45,042 nucleotides of DNA, from NCBI GenBank assembly GCA_003564185.1, contig PXFS01000155.1, positions 1-45,042 on the forward strand, given 5' to 3'. Positions within the stretch are counted from its first letter, which is position 1. Every line of letters starts with the position of its first letter. The stretch is from Flavobacteriaceae bacterium (lineage in GTDB: Bacteria; Bacteroidota; Bacteroidia; Flavobacteriales; Flavobacteriaceae). The notes under the pieces were generated by a model. That model was not told where the DNA came from. It searched no databases and saw only the letters and a list, made by a program, of their open reading frames with translations. The translations under genes and the position numbers were made by a program. Below are positions 36,551-45,040 of the stretch, one piece after another.

Positions 36551-37519
36551 ATGGCAAGAATTTTAACAGGCGTACAGAGTACTGGTACACCTCATTTAGG
36601 AAATTTATTAGGGGCAATCATTCCAGCTATAGAGATGGCTAATGACCCTAAAAATGAATCTTTTTTATTTATTGCGAATCTTCACTCGCTTACTCAAATA
36701 AAAGATGCTTCTGTATTGAAAAAAAACACTTTATCTACTGCAGCAGCTTGGCTGGCTTTTGGCTTAGACACCACAAAAACTGTTTTTTACAGACAAAGTG
36801 ATGTGCCACAAGTAACCGAATTAACTTGGTATCTAAGTTGCTTTTTTCCTTATCAGCGACTTAAGTTGGCTCATTCCTTTAAAGACAAGGCAGACCGTCT
36901 TGGAGATGTAAACGCTGGTTTATTTACCTATCCAATGTTAATGGCTGCAGATATCTTAGCCTATGATGCAGAAATTGTTCCGGTTGGTAAAGACCAATTG
37001 CAACATCTTGAAATTACAAGAGATGTTGCTACGCGATTCCATGCTAAGTTTGGTGAAACATTTGTGCTTCCTAAAGAGCAATTACAAGAGGAAAGTATGT
37101 TGATTCCTGGAACTGATGGCACAAAAATGAGTAAGTCTAAGGACAACATCATAAATATTTTTGAATCGGATAAAAAATTGAAAAAAGCCATCATGAAAAT
37201 TGAAACCGATTCAAAAGGACTGGAGGAACCTAAAAACCCAGAAACTTGCAATGTTTTTGCCATCTATCAATTACTAGCTACCAAAAATCAGCAAGAGGAG
37301 TTAAAGGCTAAATACTTAGCAGGTAATTTTGGTTATGGTCATGCAAAAAATGAATTGTATCAATTAATACTTGATAAATTTGAAGCGCCTAGAAAAAAAT
37401 ACAACCAATATATAGAAAACCCAATAGAAGTAGAAAAAATATTACTTGAAGGTGCTAAAAAAGCAAGAAAGGTCTCCACTGAAGTTGTAGAAAGAGTTCG
37501 TACTAAAATTGGATATTAA
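36551..37519 (+). CDS. trpS: tryptophanyl-tRNA synthetase
   Basis: Charges tRNA-Trp; class Ic synthetase, cytoplasmic dimer. The HIGH-like motif is HLGN at 15-18 (GTPHLGNLLGA), the tryptophan-pocket helix follows in FPYQRLKLAHSFKDK, and KMSKS is at 192-196 in GTKMSKSKDN. With the start at 36551 the N-terminus is MARILTGVQSTG, exactly as in the family, giving 322 residues. The seven codons upstream (from TTG 36530) overlap the promoter and are not part of the protein. It is transcribed divergently from plsC and converges on the CBS-domain gene with 34 bases between. Confidence 0.97.
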   Translation: MARILTGVQSTGTPHLGNLLGAIIPAIEMANDPKNESFLFIANLHSLTQIKDASVLKKNTLSTAAAWLAFGLDTTKTVFYRQSDVPQVTELTWYLSCFFPYQRLKLAHSFKDKADRLGDVNAGLFTYPMLMAADILAYDAEIVPVGKDQLQHLEITRDVATRFHAKFGETFVLPKEQLQEESMLIPGTDGTKMSKSKDNIINIFESDKKLKKAIMKIETDSKGLEEPKNPETCNVFAIYQLLATKNQQEELKAKYLAGNFGYGHAKNELYQLILDKFEAPRKKYNQYIENPIEVEKILLEGAKKARKVSTEVVERVRTKIGY

Positions 37520-37553
37520 TCATTTAGGTATGGAATGCTTTTTTAAATAAAAT

Positions 37554-38018
37554 CTACTTCCTCCAGTGATTTCCTTTCATTCCGGTAGCAACACGCAACA
37601 TATCTTTTTGACTTACAAGACCAATTAATTTTCCGTTTTCTACAACTGGAAATCGCCTACGTTTTAACGTTAAAAATTTATTACCAACATCAAATATACT
37701 TTCGTCCGGGTGAATACTTTCAATATTTGTACTCATTTTATGCTTCACTTTCACATCAGACATTGGCATATTGTAATATCTTGAATCAGAAATTTGCTTC
37801 ACACAATCTCCTTCAGATATAATACCAACAAGTTTTTTATTTTCATCTACTACTGGCCCCCCAGAAACTTTTTTCTTAATCATAATTTCCATGGCTTCTA
37901 GTAAGCTCATTTCCTCATTAAACAATACCATAGAAATATTCATGCTATCACGCACACTTATCTGGTTAATTTCTTGAACTGATTCTGCTCTTTTACCTTG
38001 AAAACTTTTAATACCCAT
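37554..38018 (-). CDS. CBS-domain pair protein
   Basis: A 154-residue stand-alone protein made of two CBS domains (a Bateman module) at about residues 22-77 and 88-145. Such modules bind adenine nucleotides and report energy state to partners. Landmarks are KKVSGGPVVDENKKLVGIISEGD in the first repeat and KRRRFPVVENGKLIGLVSQKDML in the second. No enzyme or transporter domain is fused, so its partner is unknown. The frame is open to a TTG at 38027, but the ATG at 38018 (MGIKSFQGKR) is the more natural start. It is divergent from the YeeE/YedE pair, with 172 bases between them. Confidence 0.88.
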   Translation of the reverse strand: MGIKSFQGKRAESVQEINQISVRDSMNISMVLFNEEMSLLEAMEIMIKKKVSGGPVVDENKKLVGIISEGDCVKQISDSRYYNMPMSDVKVKHKMSTNIESIHPDESIFDVGNKFLTLKRRRFPVVENGKLIGLVSQKDMLRVATGMKGNHWRK

Positions 38019-38190
38019 AACTATCAAATTTTCAATAAAAATACAAACAAATTGGCAATTGACTTAAAAAATAATCAAAAAATTAGATTTTTTGTTTTTT
38101 AGGAGGCTTTATTATGTGCTATTAATAAAGTAACAAAAGTTACAATTAGCTAAAGGCTTTTTGTTTTAATTTGCATAAAAAAATATTTAT

Positions 38191-38748
38191 ATGGAATTGA
38201 TTTATGAACCTTGGCCATGGTACATTTCTGGTCCACTAATAGCACTAACTATGTTTATACTGCTATTTTTAGGTAAACAATTTGGTATGTCATCTAACCT
38301 AAGAACAGCTTGTAGTATTGGTGGAGCGGGAAAAGTTTCTGATTTCTTTAAATTTGATTGGAAAAGTCAACGATGGAATTTATTAGTTGTTTTAGGTGCT
38401 GTAATTGGTGGTTTTATCGCAGCTAATTACCTGTCAAACAACGAAGTAAAAATCAACGAGGAGGTTGCTCAAAAACTAACAAGTTATGGTATAGAATCTA
38501 CTGGAACAGCCTATTTACCAACCGAAATTTTTTCTTCAGAAAGCTTAACTGATCCAAAAATCTTAGCCGTATTAATAATAGGTGGATTTTTAGTTGGTTT
38601 TGGAGCTAGATATGCAGGTGGATGTACTTCTGGTCATGCCATATCTGGATTAAGTAATCTTCAACTTCCTTCACTTATTGCTGTCATTGGATTTTTTATT
38701 GGGGGGCTAGTAATGATTAATTTTATTTATCCACTCATCTTTAATTAA
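38191..38748 (+). CDS. YeeE/YedE-family sulfur transporter, first half
   Basis: An inner-membrane protein of the YeeE/YedE (DUF395) family, which takes up thiosulfate or related sulfur compounds. The 185 residues carry about four to five helices and the family Cys motif ARYAGGCTSGHAISG near residue 148. A second Cys is at residue 36 in LRTACSIGGAGK; Cys residues of this kind line the conduction path in characterised members. It is about half the length of single-chain YeeE and is followed 11 bases later by the other half, so the two probably form one transporter. No rhodanese or persulfide dioxygenase gene is adjacent. Confidence 0.88.
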   Translation: MELIYEPWPWYISGPLIALTMFILLFLGKQFGMSSNLRTACSIGGAGKVSDFFKFDWKSQRWNLLVVLGAVIGGFIAANYLSNNEVKINEEVAQKLTSYGIESTGTAYLPTEIFSSESLTDPKILAVLIIGGFLVGFGARYAGGCTSGHAISGLSNLQLPSLIAVIGFFIGGLVMINFIYPLIFN

Positions 38749-38759
38749 AATTGAAAGAA

Positions 38760-39173
38760 ATGAAAAGTATTGTATACATTATTGTTGGTGTTTTCTTTGG
38801 TATATTAATGTATAAATCGGAAGCAGCATCATGGTTTAGAATTTATGAAATGTTTGAGTTTGGAGCTTTCCATATGTATGGAATTATTGGTTCGGCTTTA
38901 TTTTTGGGAGTTATAGGAACTTTACTCATAAAGAAGTTTAATATAAAGGCACTTGGTGGTCAAGATATGCAGTTAAAACCAAAAGACAAATCATTTGCTA
39001 GATATATGTTTGGTGGAATTTTATTTGGCTTAGGCTGGGCTCTTGCTGGGGCTTGTCCGGGACCCATGTATGTATTGGTAGGATCGGGTTATGTTTCTAT
39101 CTTATTAGTTATTGCAGGAGCTTTACTCGGGACTTTTGTATATGGACTTGTACGTGAAAAATTACCTCATTAA
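38760..39173 (+). CDS. YeeE/YedE-family sulfur transporter, second half
   Basis: The companion half-transporter: 137 residues, four predicted helices, with the DUF395 Cys motif GWALAGACPGPMYVLVGSG near residue 95. The open frame begins at TTG 38751, three codons earlier; I use the ATG at 38760, which follows an A/G-rich stretch. Both halves together give the inventory of helices and Cys motifs found in one full-length YeeE. The unit ends with a clear terminator at 39196. Confidence 0.87.
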   Translation: MKSIVYIIVGVFFGILMYKSEAASWFRIYEMFEFGAFHMYGIIGSALFLGVIGTLLIKKFNIKALGGQDMQLKPKDKSFARYMFGGILFGLGWALAGACPGPMYVLVGSGYVSILLVIAGALLGTFVYGLVREKLPH

Positions 39174-39195
39174 GTATCGTTAGAAATAGAATTTT

Positions 39196-39229
39196 AAAAG
39201 AGTAGTGTTGTTATATTACTCTTTTTTTT
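39196..39229 (+). terminator. terminator of the YeeE/YedE pair
   Basis: AAAAGAGTA (39196-39204) pairs perfectly with TACTCTTTT (39217-39225) around a 12-base loop and is followed by more T residues. Confidence 0.8.
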
Positions 39230-39324
39230 GTTAAAACAAAAAATAAAGAAAGTTAAACTTTAAAATTAAATTAGGTAATATTCACTATAATCTATGTTAT
39301 TTTGCAATCAAATAAATAAAAACT

Positions 39325-40362
39325 ATGAAGGGGGTTTTATTAGTAAATTTAGGTTCACCAAAAAGCACCGACCCTAAGGATGTGAAAGTTTATCTAGATG
39401 AGTTTCTAATGGATGAGCGAGTTATTGATTTGCCATATATTCTTAGAGCTATACTTGTTAAAGGAATCGTTTTAAATACACGTCCAAAGAAATCGGCCGA
39501 GGCCTATTCAAAAATATGGTGGGATGAGGGCTCTCCTCTTATTGTACTATCTGAACGTTTGCGAAACAAAATTGATAGTTTTACAAGTGTTCCTATTTCT
39601 TTGGCTATGCGTTATGGAGAACCATCTATAATGTCAGGCATGAAAGAGTTACATGATAAAGGGGTTGATGATGTTTTGCTGGTACCCTTATATCCTCAAT
39701 TTGCTATGGCTACAACAGAAACCATTATTGTATTAGCAGAGCAATTAAGGAATGAGCATTTTCCTAAAATGAACCTTACTGTATTACCACCTTTTTATAA
39801 TCACCCAGACTATATTACAGTACTTTCAAGAAGTATTATTGAGAAAATTGAAAATACCAATTATGAACATTTGCTTTTTTCTTATCATGGCGTCCCTGAA
39901 CGACATATAAGAAAAAGTGACATTACAAAAAGTCACTGTAAAATTGATGGAAGTTGTTGCCAAACTCCATCAAAGGCTCATCAATTTTGTTATCGTCACC
40001 AGTGTTTTGAAACTACTCGACTATTAGCAGAAAAGCTAAATTTAAAAGAAGGCACCTATAGTACAAGTTTTCAGTCAAGATTAGGTTTTGACCCATGGTT
40101 AAAACCATATACGGATAGGACTATCGAAAAGTTAGCTCAAGAAGGAATTAAAAAAATGGCTATTGCTACTCCTGCTTTTGTTTCTGACTGTTTAGAGACA
40201 CTGGAAGAAATCGCCATGGAAGGAGAAGAGATATTTGAAGAAAATGGAGGTGAAGAATTTACTTTTATTCCTTGTTTAAACGACCGTGAAGATTGGGTAA
40301 AAACCATGAGTAGATGGATAGATGAATGGGCCCACAAAGAAACTGAAAAAGTAGAAGCCTAG
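39325..40362 (+). CDS. hemH: ferrochelatase
   Basis: Inserts Fe(II) into protoporphyrin IX, the last step of haem synthesis. The 345-residue protein starts MKGVLLVNLGSP as usual. The catalytic His188 is in FSYHGVPERHIRK, and the conserved FQSRLGFDPWLKPYTD and PAFVSDCLETLEEI (with the metal-site Glu) follow. A Cys cluster (HCKIDGSCC and HQCF) occupies the place where many bacterial enzymes have extra residues; whether it carries a [2Fe-2S] cluster cannot be decided here. It has no N-terminal signal and lies 41 bases before the MATE gene, possibly in one transcript. Confidence 0.96.
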   Translation: MKGVLLVNLGSPKSTDPKDVKVYLDEFLMDERVIDLPYILRAILVKGIVLNTRPKKSAEAYSKIWWDEGSPLIVLSERLRNKIDSFTSVPISLAMRYGEPSIMSGMKELHDKGVDDVLLVPLYPQFAMATTETIIVLAEQLRNEHFPKMNLTVLPPFYNHPDYITVLSRSIIEKIENTNYEHLLFSYHGVPERHIRKSDITKSHCKIDGSCCQTPSKAHQFCYRHQCFETTRLLAEKLNLKEGTYSTSFQSRLGFDPWLKPYTDRTIEKLAQEGIKKMAIATPAFVSDCLETLEEIAMEGEEIFEENGGEEFTFIPCLNDREDWVKTMSRWIDEWAHKETEKVEA

Positions 40363-40403
40363 ATTTTACAGCATCTATATGTAACCAATAAGCTATTAAA
40401 TAC

Positions 40404-41750
40404 ATGAGAAAAGGGAAATCTGAAGAGCTTGGTAAATTACCCATCAGCCAATTGATTATCAAGCAATCAGTTCCTGCTTCCATAGGCATTCTAGTAATGT
40501 CCATCAACATACTAGTTGACACCATTTTAGTTGGAAATTGGATAGGTGCTAACGCCATTGGAGCTATTAATGTAGTATTACCCGTCTCCTTTTTTATTGC
40601 AGCCTTAGGAATGGCTATTGGCATAGGAGGTTCATCCATTATTTCTAGAGCCCTTGGAGCAGATAATCACTCAAAGGCCTTACATACTTTTGGCAATCAA
40701 ATTAGTATTACACTTATTTTAACCCTTGGTATGATTACTATTGGGCTTTTGTTTGTGGATGAATTGATCCCTATTTTTGGTGGTAAAGGCGAATTATTTG
40801 AACCAGCCAAAATTTATTATAAAATTGTGCTGTATGGAGTCCCTATTTTAGGGCTTTCAATGATGGGAAATACAGTAATTAGGGCGGAGGGTAAACCTAA
40901 CTATGCAATGGTTGCTATGATTATTCCATCGGTTGGAAATTTAGTATTAGATGTAATTTTAATCAATGTTTTTGATATGGGAATGCATGGAGCTGCTTGG
41001 GCTTCCACGGGATCATATGTTTTATGCTTAGGCTGGATAATATACTTTTTCTTATCAAAGCATTCTGAGCTTAAAATAAATTTCTCTCACCTTTCTATAA
41101 AGCCTAAAATACTAACTGAAATCTCTTCACTTGGATTCGTAACTTTATCAAGACAAGCTGTTGTAAGTATAACTTATCTTTTATTAAATAATATTTTATT
41201 TGAACTTGAAGGTGAATCTGCGGTTACTACTTATGCTATTATTTCAAGAATGCTCATGTTTGCTTTATTCCCTGTATTAGGGGTAACTCAAGGTTTTCTA
41301 CCCATCGCAGGTTTTAATTATGGTGCTGAAAATTATGCCAGAGTTAGAGAATCCATCAACAAAGCAATTTTGTATGCCTCTTCTGTTGGACTACTTGTAT
41401 TTGCAGTAATTATGATTTTCCCTCAAGAGATTGTCTCTGTTTTTACGCAAGAAGAGAAAATTTTAGAAAGAACTCCTAGTGCAATGCGTTGGGTCTTTGC
41501 AGCAGTACCTGTTATTTCTTTACAACTAATTGGTTCTGCTTACTTTCAAGCAATTGGCAAAGCAGTTCCTGCACTTCTGCTTACCTTAACTAGGCAAGGT
41601 TTTTTCTTTATACCATTGGTGCTCATTTTACCAAAATTTTATGGTGAGTTTGGCGTATGGATTTCTTTCCCATTAGCAGATGTTATATCTACCTTAGTCA
41701 CCGGATATTTTTTAAATAAAGAAGTAAAAACTGATTTAGTTAAAACCTAA
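40404..41750 (+). CDS. MATE-family multidrug/sodium antiporter
   Basis: A 448-residue inner-membrane exporter with 12 predicted helices in two six-helix bundles. It starts with the family's typical PISQLIIKQSVPASIGILVMSI, then LVDTILVGNWIGANAIGAINVVLP in the first bundle. The second bundle contains PVLGVTQGFLPIAGFNYGAENYARVRE, the usual G-x-x-x-GYNYGA-type block. It exports cationic compounds in exchange for Na+ or H+; the substrate cannot be told. It follows hemH closely, and a 900-base stretch of transposon debris lies downstream. Confidence 0.93.
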   Translation: MRKGKSEELGKLPISQLIIKQSVPASIGILVMSINILVDTILVGNWIGANAIGAINVVLPVSFFIAALGMAIGIGGSSIISRALGADNHSKALHTFGNQISITLILTLGMITIGLLFVDELIPIFGGKGELFEPAKIYYKIVLYGVPILGLSMMGNTVIRAEGKPNYAMVAMIIPSVGNLVLDVILINVFDMGMHGAAWASTGSYVLCLGWIIYFFLSKHSELKINFSHLSIKPKILTEISSLGFVTLSRQAVVSITYLLLNNILFELEGESAVTTYAIISRMLMFALFPVLGVTQGFLPIAGFNYGAENYARVRESINKAILYASSVGLLVFAVIMIFPQEIVSVFTQEEKILERTPSAMRWVFAAVPVISLQLIGSAYFQAIGKAVPALLLTLTRQGFFFIPLVLILPKFYGEFGVWISFPLADVISTLVTGYFLNKEVKTDLVKT

Positions 41751-41934
41751 GTATTCATAGAATTTAATTTGAATAAGTTCGAAAAATAGCTTCTTTATAG
41801 TCCTAAATAATTGATATTAATATTTAAAGTATTAAGTTCCGATGTAACTTTTAAAAAGTGGGAGTTCTTAGATAAGATTTTCCGCTTATTTTATATGTTG
41901 GTTTTTTCCACAAAACTGACATATGAAAAAAACT

Positions 41935-42270
41935 AATCTATTTTCTCTCAGGCGTATTGCTTTTTGGTATGAAAAAAAACTTTGAAGTTTTTGAATTTAT
42001 TTCCAACAATTATGACTTAGATACAGATAAAATAACAGAGATATAAGAGAATAGGTGGCAGTTATAGACAATGTTCAAATATCTAAAGCAGAGCTTCAAA
42101 TTAAAGTATCTTCTCGGCAATAATCAAGATACAATTGAAATCTAGATATAAGTAAGCTTTAATATCCAACTAGTTATGCTGGAAGTACAACGAAAGGCAA
42201 AAAAGATTGGGCACATTCCAATATGATATCCGTTATATGCTATACCAGTTATTATTTGAAATTACTGTAA
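41935..42270 (+). pseudogene. decayed IS4-family transposase, C-terminal part
   Basis: Joining frames gives a readable transposase tail: LRRIAFWYE, then NFEVFEFISNNYDLDTDKITEI, then ENRWQL, TMFKYLKQSFKLKYLLGNNQ and VSFNIQLVMLEVQ. The block F-x-F-I-S-N-N, then Y-x-x-R-W-Q-x-E-x-x-F-K-x-L-K-Q is the hallmark of the catalytic Glu region of IS4-type DDE transposases. Stops replace the expected Tyr (TAA at 42044), the catalytic Glu (TAG at 42065) and further codons, and at least two frameshifts are needed. It cannot be functional. No N-terminal half or matching left end is present, so only about a third of the gene survives. Confidence 0.78.
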
Positions 42271-42275
42271 AAGAA
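42241..42275 (+). repeat. 35-base repeat identical (inverted) to 188-222
   Basis: Exact 35-base match to the minus strand of 188-222. It may overlap the last codons of the transposase remnant (reading YTSYYLKLL then stop) or be a separate unit inserted there. Confidence 0.85.
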
Positions 42276-42377
42276 AATAGCTTGTCCCGAGAAATTCGAG
42301 AATGATTTTTTTCTTTATGTGAATTGAAAAATCAATCATAACCTTGGCTGTGGTTTCTTTTTTAATGAAACAGAAAG

Positions 42378-42430
42378 GGAAAACGGGCGTTTTATTGAAG
42401 TAACTTCAATTGATCAATGGTATGATCATA
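42378..42430 (-). repeat. interspersed repeat copy, right arm
   Basis: Aligns with 26161-26215 along its whole length (shared GGGCGTTTTATT, then TTCAATTGAT.AATGGTAT). Its reverse complement also resembles the 35-base unit at 42241, so the two form a spaced inverted pair about 110 bases apart. Confidence 0.65.
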
Positions 42431-42527
42431 TAATGACCTTATAGAATTTCTTAAATTGCTTAAAAATCAAAAAGCAAAATGGGAAGAAATCACCATAAAA
42501 AGCTTTGGAGAATTTAGCCTTTTTTAA
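42382..42527 (+). pseudogene. frame-shifted coding remnant of unknown identity
   Basis: Two adjoining frames read NGRFIEVTSIDQWYDH (42382-42429) and then YNDLIEFLKLLKNQKAK, WEEITIKSFGEFSLF and a TAA at 42525. A single frameshift near 42429 joins them into one plausible C-terminus. A shorter relative, GRFITVISIDKWYNY, can be read at 26167-26211. I do not recognise the family. Because the first part coincides with the interspersed repeat, the coding look could be accidental. Confidence 0.35.
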
Positions 42528-42650
42528 CCATAGAGAGGTTCTATTTTGAAATCACCAAGGGAAATCAATATAAGAGGGGTTAAAATAGCTTTTTTTCCTA
42601 TTTTAGATCTTTATAGGACAACAATGATATAATTAGATAAAATTTAGTTT

Positions 42651-43412
42651 ATGGCAGGACATAGTAAATGGGCAAACATTAAACACAGAAAAGGAGCCCA
42701 AGACAAAAAAAGAGCAAAACAATTTACTAGGGCAATTAAAGAAATAAGCGTTGCTGTTAAAGGAACAGGTAATCCAGATCCAGAAACCAACCCAGCGTTA
42801 AGAAATGCCATTGCCAATGCTAAAGGGGTAAATATGCCTAAAGACACTATTCAGAGAGCCATTAAAAAAGCCTCTGGAGACGATGCAGACAATTACAAAT
42901 TGGTCACTTTTGAAGGATACGGCTCTTATGGAATAGCCTTTTTTATTGAATGTACCACTGACAATACAAATCGAACAGTAGCTTCAGTACGTTCTATTTT
43001 TTCTAAAAACGGTGGTAGCTTAGGAACAAATGGTTGCTTAGAATTTTTATTTGATCGTCTTGGTGTGTTTACTATAGAAAAAAATCAAGTAGATTGTTCA
43101 ATGGAGGAATTAGAGCTCGCGCTTATTGAAGGTGGAGCCACAGAAATAGAAAAAGAGGAAAGCCAAATTATTGTTTACACTCAATTTGAAGATTTTGGTA
43201 ATATGCAGACTAAATTAGAAGAACTACAAATTGAGACAAAAAATGCAGGATTACAACGTATACCAAAAAACACCATAGAACTTAACATTGACCAAGCCAA
43301 ACAAATAGTTGATTTAATAGACAAGTTTGAAGAGGATGATGACGTTCAAAATGTGTATCATAACTTGGAATTTTCAGAGAAATTAATGGAAGCAATTTCA
43401 GGAGATGAATAG
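42651..43412 (+). CDS. yebC: YebC/PmpR-family protein (TACO1 type)
   Basis: A 253-residue protein of the YebC/TACO1 family. Members bind ribosomes or DNA and affect either translation of difficult stretches such as polyproline or the expression of specific promoters. The N-terminus MAGHSKWANIKHRKGAQDKKRAK is the family signature. VNMPKDTIQRAIKKASG follows in the first domain, and the acidic C-terminus is normal. Start is the ATG at 42651. It lies 39 bases upstream of mvaA on the same strand. Upstream is mobile-element debris, and I see no convincing TAnnTTTG promoter. Confidence 0.96.
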   Translation: MAGHSKWANIKHRKGAQDKKRAKQFTRAIKEISVAVKGTGNPDPETNPALRNAIANAKGVNMPKDTIQRAIKKASGDDADNYKLVTFEGYGSYGIAFFIECTTDNTNRTVASVRSIFSKNGGSLGTNGCLEFLFDRLGVFTIEKNQVDCSMEELELALIEGGATEIEKEESQIIVYTQFEDFGNMQTKLEELQIETKNAGLQRIPKNTIELNIDQAKQIVDLIDKFEEDDDVQNVYHNLEFSEKLMEAISGDE

Positions 43413-43451
43413 GTTTAAAAAATTATATTTGCAACTTATTCAAAAAATAAA

Positions 43452-44747
43452 ATGAAATTAGTACAAGGCTTTTCTAAATTTAGCAAAGAAGAAAAAATAA
43501 ATTTTCTTGTGGAAAATTACTTGAATCACTTTCCAGAGGCTAAACACATTCTTCAGCAATACTTAAATGATGACATAAAGCTTCAACGCTTGCATGATGA
43601 ATTTATAGAAAATACCTTAACTAATTTTTACCTTCCCTTTGGTGTAGCACCTAACTTTACCATCAATGGGCAAAATTATATTATTCCCATGGCTATTGAA
43701 GAAAGCTCAGTTGTAGCAGCGGCTTCTAAAGCTGCTAAATTTTGGGGAGAACGCGGCGGTTTTAAAGCTGAAATTTTAGGCACTGAAAAAGTAGGGCAAG
43801 TTCATTTTCTCTATCACGGTAATAAAGATGAATTAGAGGTGTTTATCCAATCTATTCAAGATGATTTTAGAATGGCTGTTAAGCCAATTACTAAAAACAT
43901 GGAAAAGCGTGGAGGTGGAATACAATCCATTCAGCTGAGAACTAAAACTGAAGATTTAGAGGCTTATTACCAATTGCACTGTACTTTTCAAACCAAAGAC
44001 GCCATGGGAGCTAATTTTATCAATTCTTGTTTAGAAGAATTAGCTAAGGTTTTAGAAGATAAAGCAGAAAAACAACTTTCTTCTAAGTTGGAAGTAATTA
44101 TGAGCATACTTTCAAATTATGTTCCTAATTGTACTGTTAAAGCTAAAGTGGCCTGCCCTGTAGAAAGCTTAGGTAAAACCAAAGAAGAAGCTCAAGCTTA
44201 TGCACTAAAATTTATACAAGCCATACAAATTGCTGAAATAGAGCCTTACAGAGCAGTTACTCATAACAAGGGGATTATGAATGGTATTGATGCCGTTGTT
44301 CTAGCCACGGGAAACGATTTTAGAGCTATTGAAGCTGGCGTTCATGCCTTTGCTTCAAGAAGTGGAAAGTACCAAAGTTTAACCCATGCTAAGATAGAAA
44401 ATGGAGAATTCAAATTCTGGATTGAAGTACCTCTTGCTCTAGGTACTGTAGGAGGCTTGACAAGCCTTCACCCTCTAGTGAAACTGGCCTTAGCTTTATT
44501 GCAAAATCCAAATGCGGAGGAATTAATGAAAATTGTAGCTGTAGCAGGCTTAGCTCAGAATTTTGGTGCGGTAAATTCTTTGGTAACCACAGGCATTCAA
44601 CAAGGACATATGAAAATGCATTTAATGAATATCCTTAATCAATTAGATGCTAACACTTACGAAAAAGAAAAAGCCATTGAGCATTTTAAATCAAATACAG
44701 TAACTCATTCTTCTGTTATTGAATTTTTTGAAAAAATAAGAAGCTAA
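43452..44747 (+). CDS. mvaA: hydroxymethylglutaryl-CoA reductase, class II
   Basis: Interconverts HMG-CoA and mevalonate using NAD(P)H. The 431-residue soluble protein has class II features: the catalytic Glu in AIEESSVVAAASKAAKFW, the cofactor loop DAMGANFINSCLE, the Asp region in ATGNDFRAIEAGVHAFA, GGLTSLHPLVKLAL, and the catalytic His386 in QQGHMKMHL. In flavobacteria this enzyme is the usual source of mevalonate for isoprenoids, although class II enzymes were first described as degradative. No other mevalonate-pathway gene is in view. It follows yebC by 39 bases; its stop is 8 bases from the end of the convergent gene at the right edge. Confidence 0.94.
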   Translation: MKLVQGFSKFSKEEKINFLVENYLNHFPEAKHILQQYLNDDIKLQRLHDEFIENTLTNFYLPFGVAPNFTINGQNYIIPMAIEESSVVAAASKAAKFWGERGGFKAEILGTEKVGQVHFLYHGNKDELEVFIQSIQDDFRMAVKPITKNMEKRGGGIQSIQLRTKTEDLEAYYQLHCTFQTKDAMGANFINSCLEELAKVLEDKAEKQLSSKLEVIMSILSNYVPNCTVKAKVACPVESLGKTKEEAQAYALKFIQAIQIAEIEPYRAVTHNKGIMNGIDAVVLATGNDFRAIEAGVHAFASRSGKYQSLTHAKIENGEFKFWIEVPLALGTVGGLTSLHPLVKLALALLQNPNAEELMKIVAVAGLAQNFGAVNSLVTTGIQQGHMKMHLMNILNQLDANTYEKEKAIEHFKSNTVTHSSVIEFFEKIRS

Positions 44748-44755
44748 TTCAGAAA

Positions 44756-45040
44756 TTAAACTAAAGCAACTTTCTTTATTGAATTTTCCTGTTGTAGTTC
44801 AACTAATAAATGCTGTAAATAAGTACTCTCTTGAACTCCTATTAATTCTTTAGGAATTCTAATTTCTATGTCTTTATTTCTAAAAATGAAATCTCCTACC
44901 ACAAAAAAAGCTTCAACTATAGCGTCATATTTTAACAGCTTTCTTTTTTCAAAACACCAAATTTCTTGGGGCTTTAGTATTCCTTCAGAAGTAAATTCAA
45001 AATAGTAATACTTAGGTTTTAAGTAATATTGTAATAACAT
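44756..45040 (-). CDS. unrecognised protein, possibly cut by the window edge
   Basis: At least 94 residues on the minus strand, ending at 44756. An ATG at 45040 is the last codon that fits; the frame may continue beyond 45042, so this could be an internal Met. The sequence starts with an aromatic-rich stretch (LKPKYYYFEF), has no clear signal peptide or membrane helix, and carries a Leu/Gln-rich helix near the end (STYLQHLLVELQQ). I do not recognise the family. It converges on mvaA with 8 bases between stops. Confidence 0.6.
   Translation of the reverse strand: MLLQYYLKPKYYYFEFTSEGILKPQEIWCFEKRKLLKYDAIVEAFFVVGDFIFRNKDIEIRIPKELIGVQESTYLQHLLVELQQENSIKKVALV

Larger units (their letters stand above)
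41751..42650. other. 900-base gene-free region with mobile-element debris
   Basis: Between the MATE stop and the yebC start no intact gene is present. From about 41935 to 42270 it holds a decayed IS4-type transposase; 42241-42275 and 42378-42430 are interspersed-repeat copies; 42382-42527 carries a frame-shifted coding-like tail. I see nothing clear in 41751-41930, and only AT-rich DNA in 42530-42650, where the yebC promoter must lie. Confidence 0.7.

Noticed and set aside
41751-42650. A hidden small intact gene or RNA gene before yebC
   Set aside because: All frames are broken by stops, the recognisable parts are transposase debris, and no tRNA-like fold or rRNA sequence was seen.
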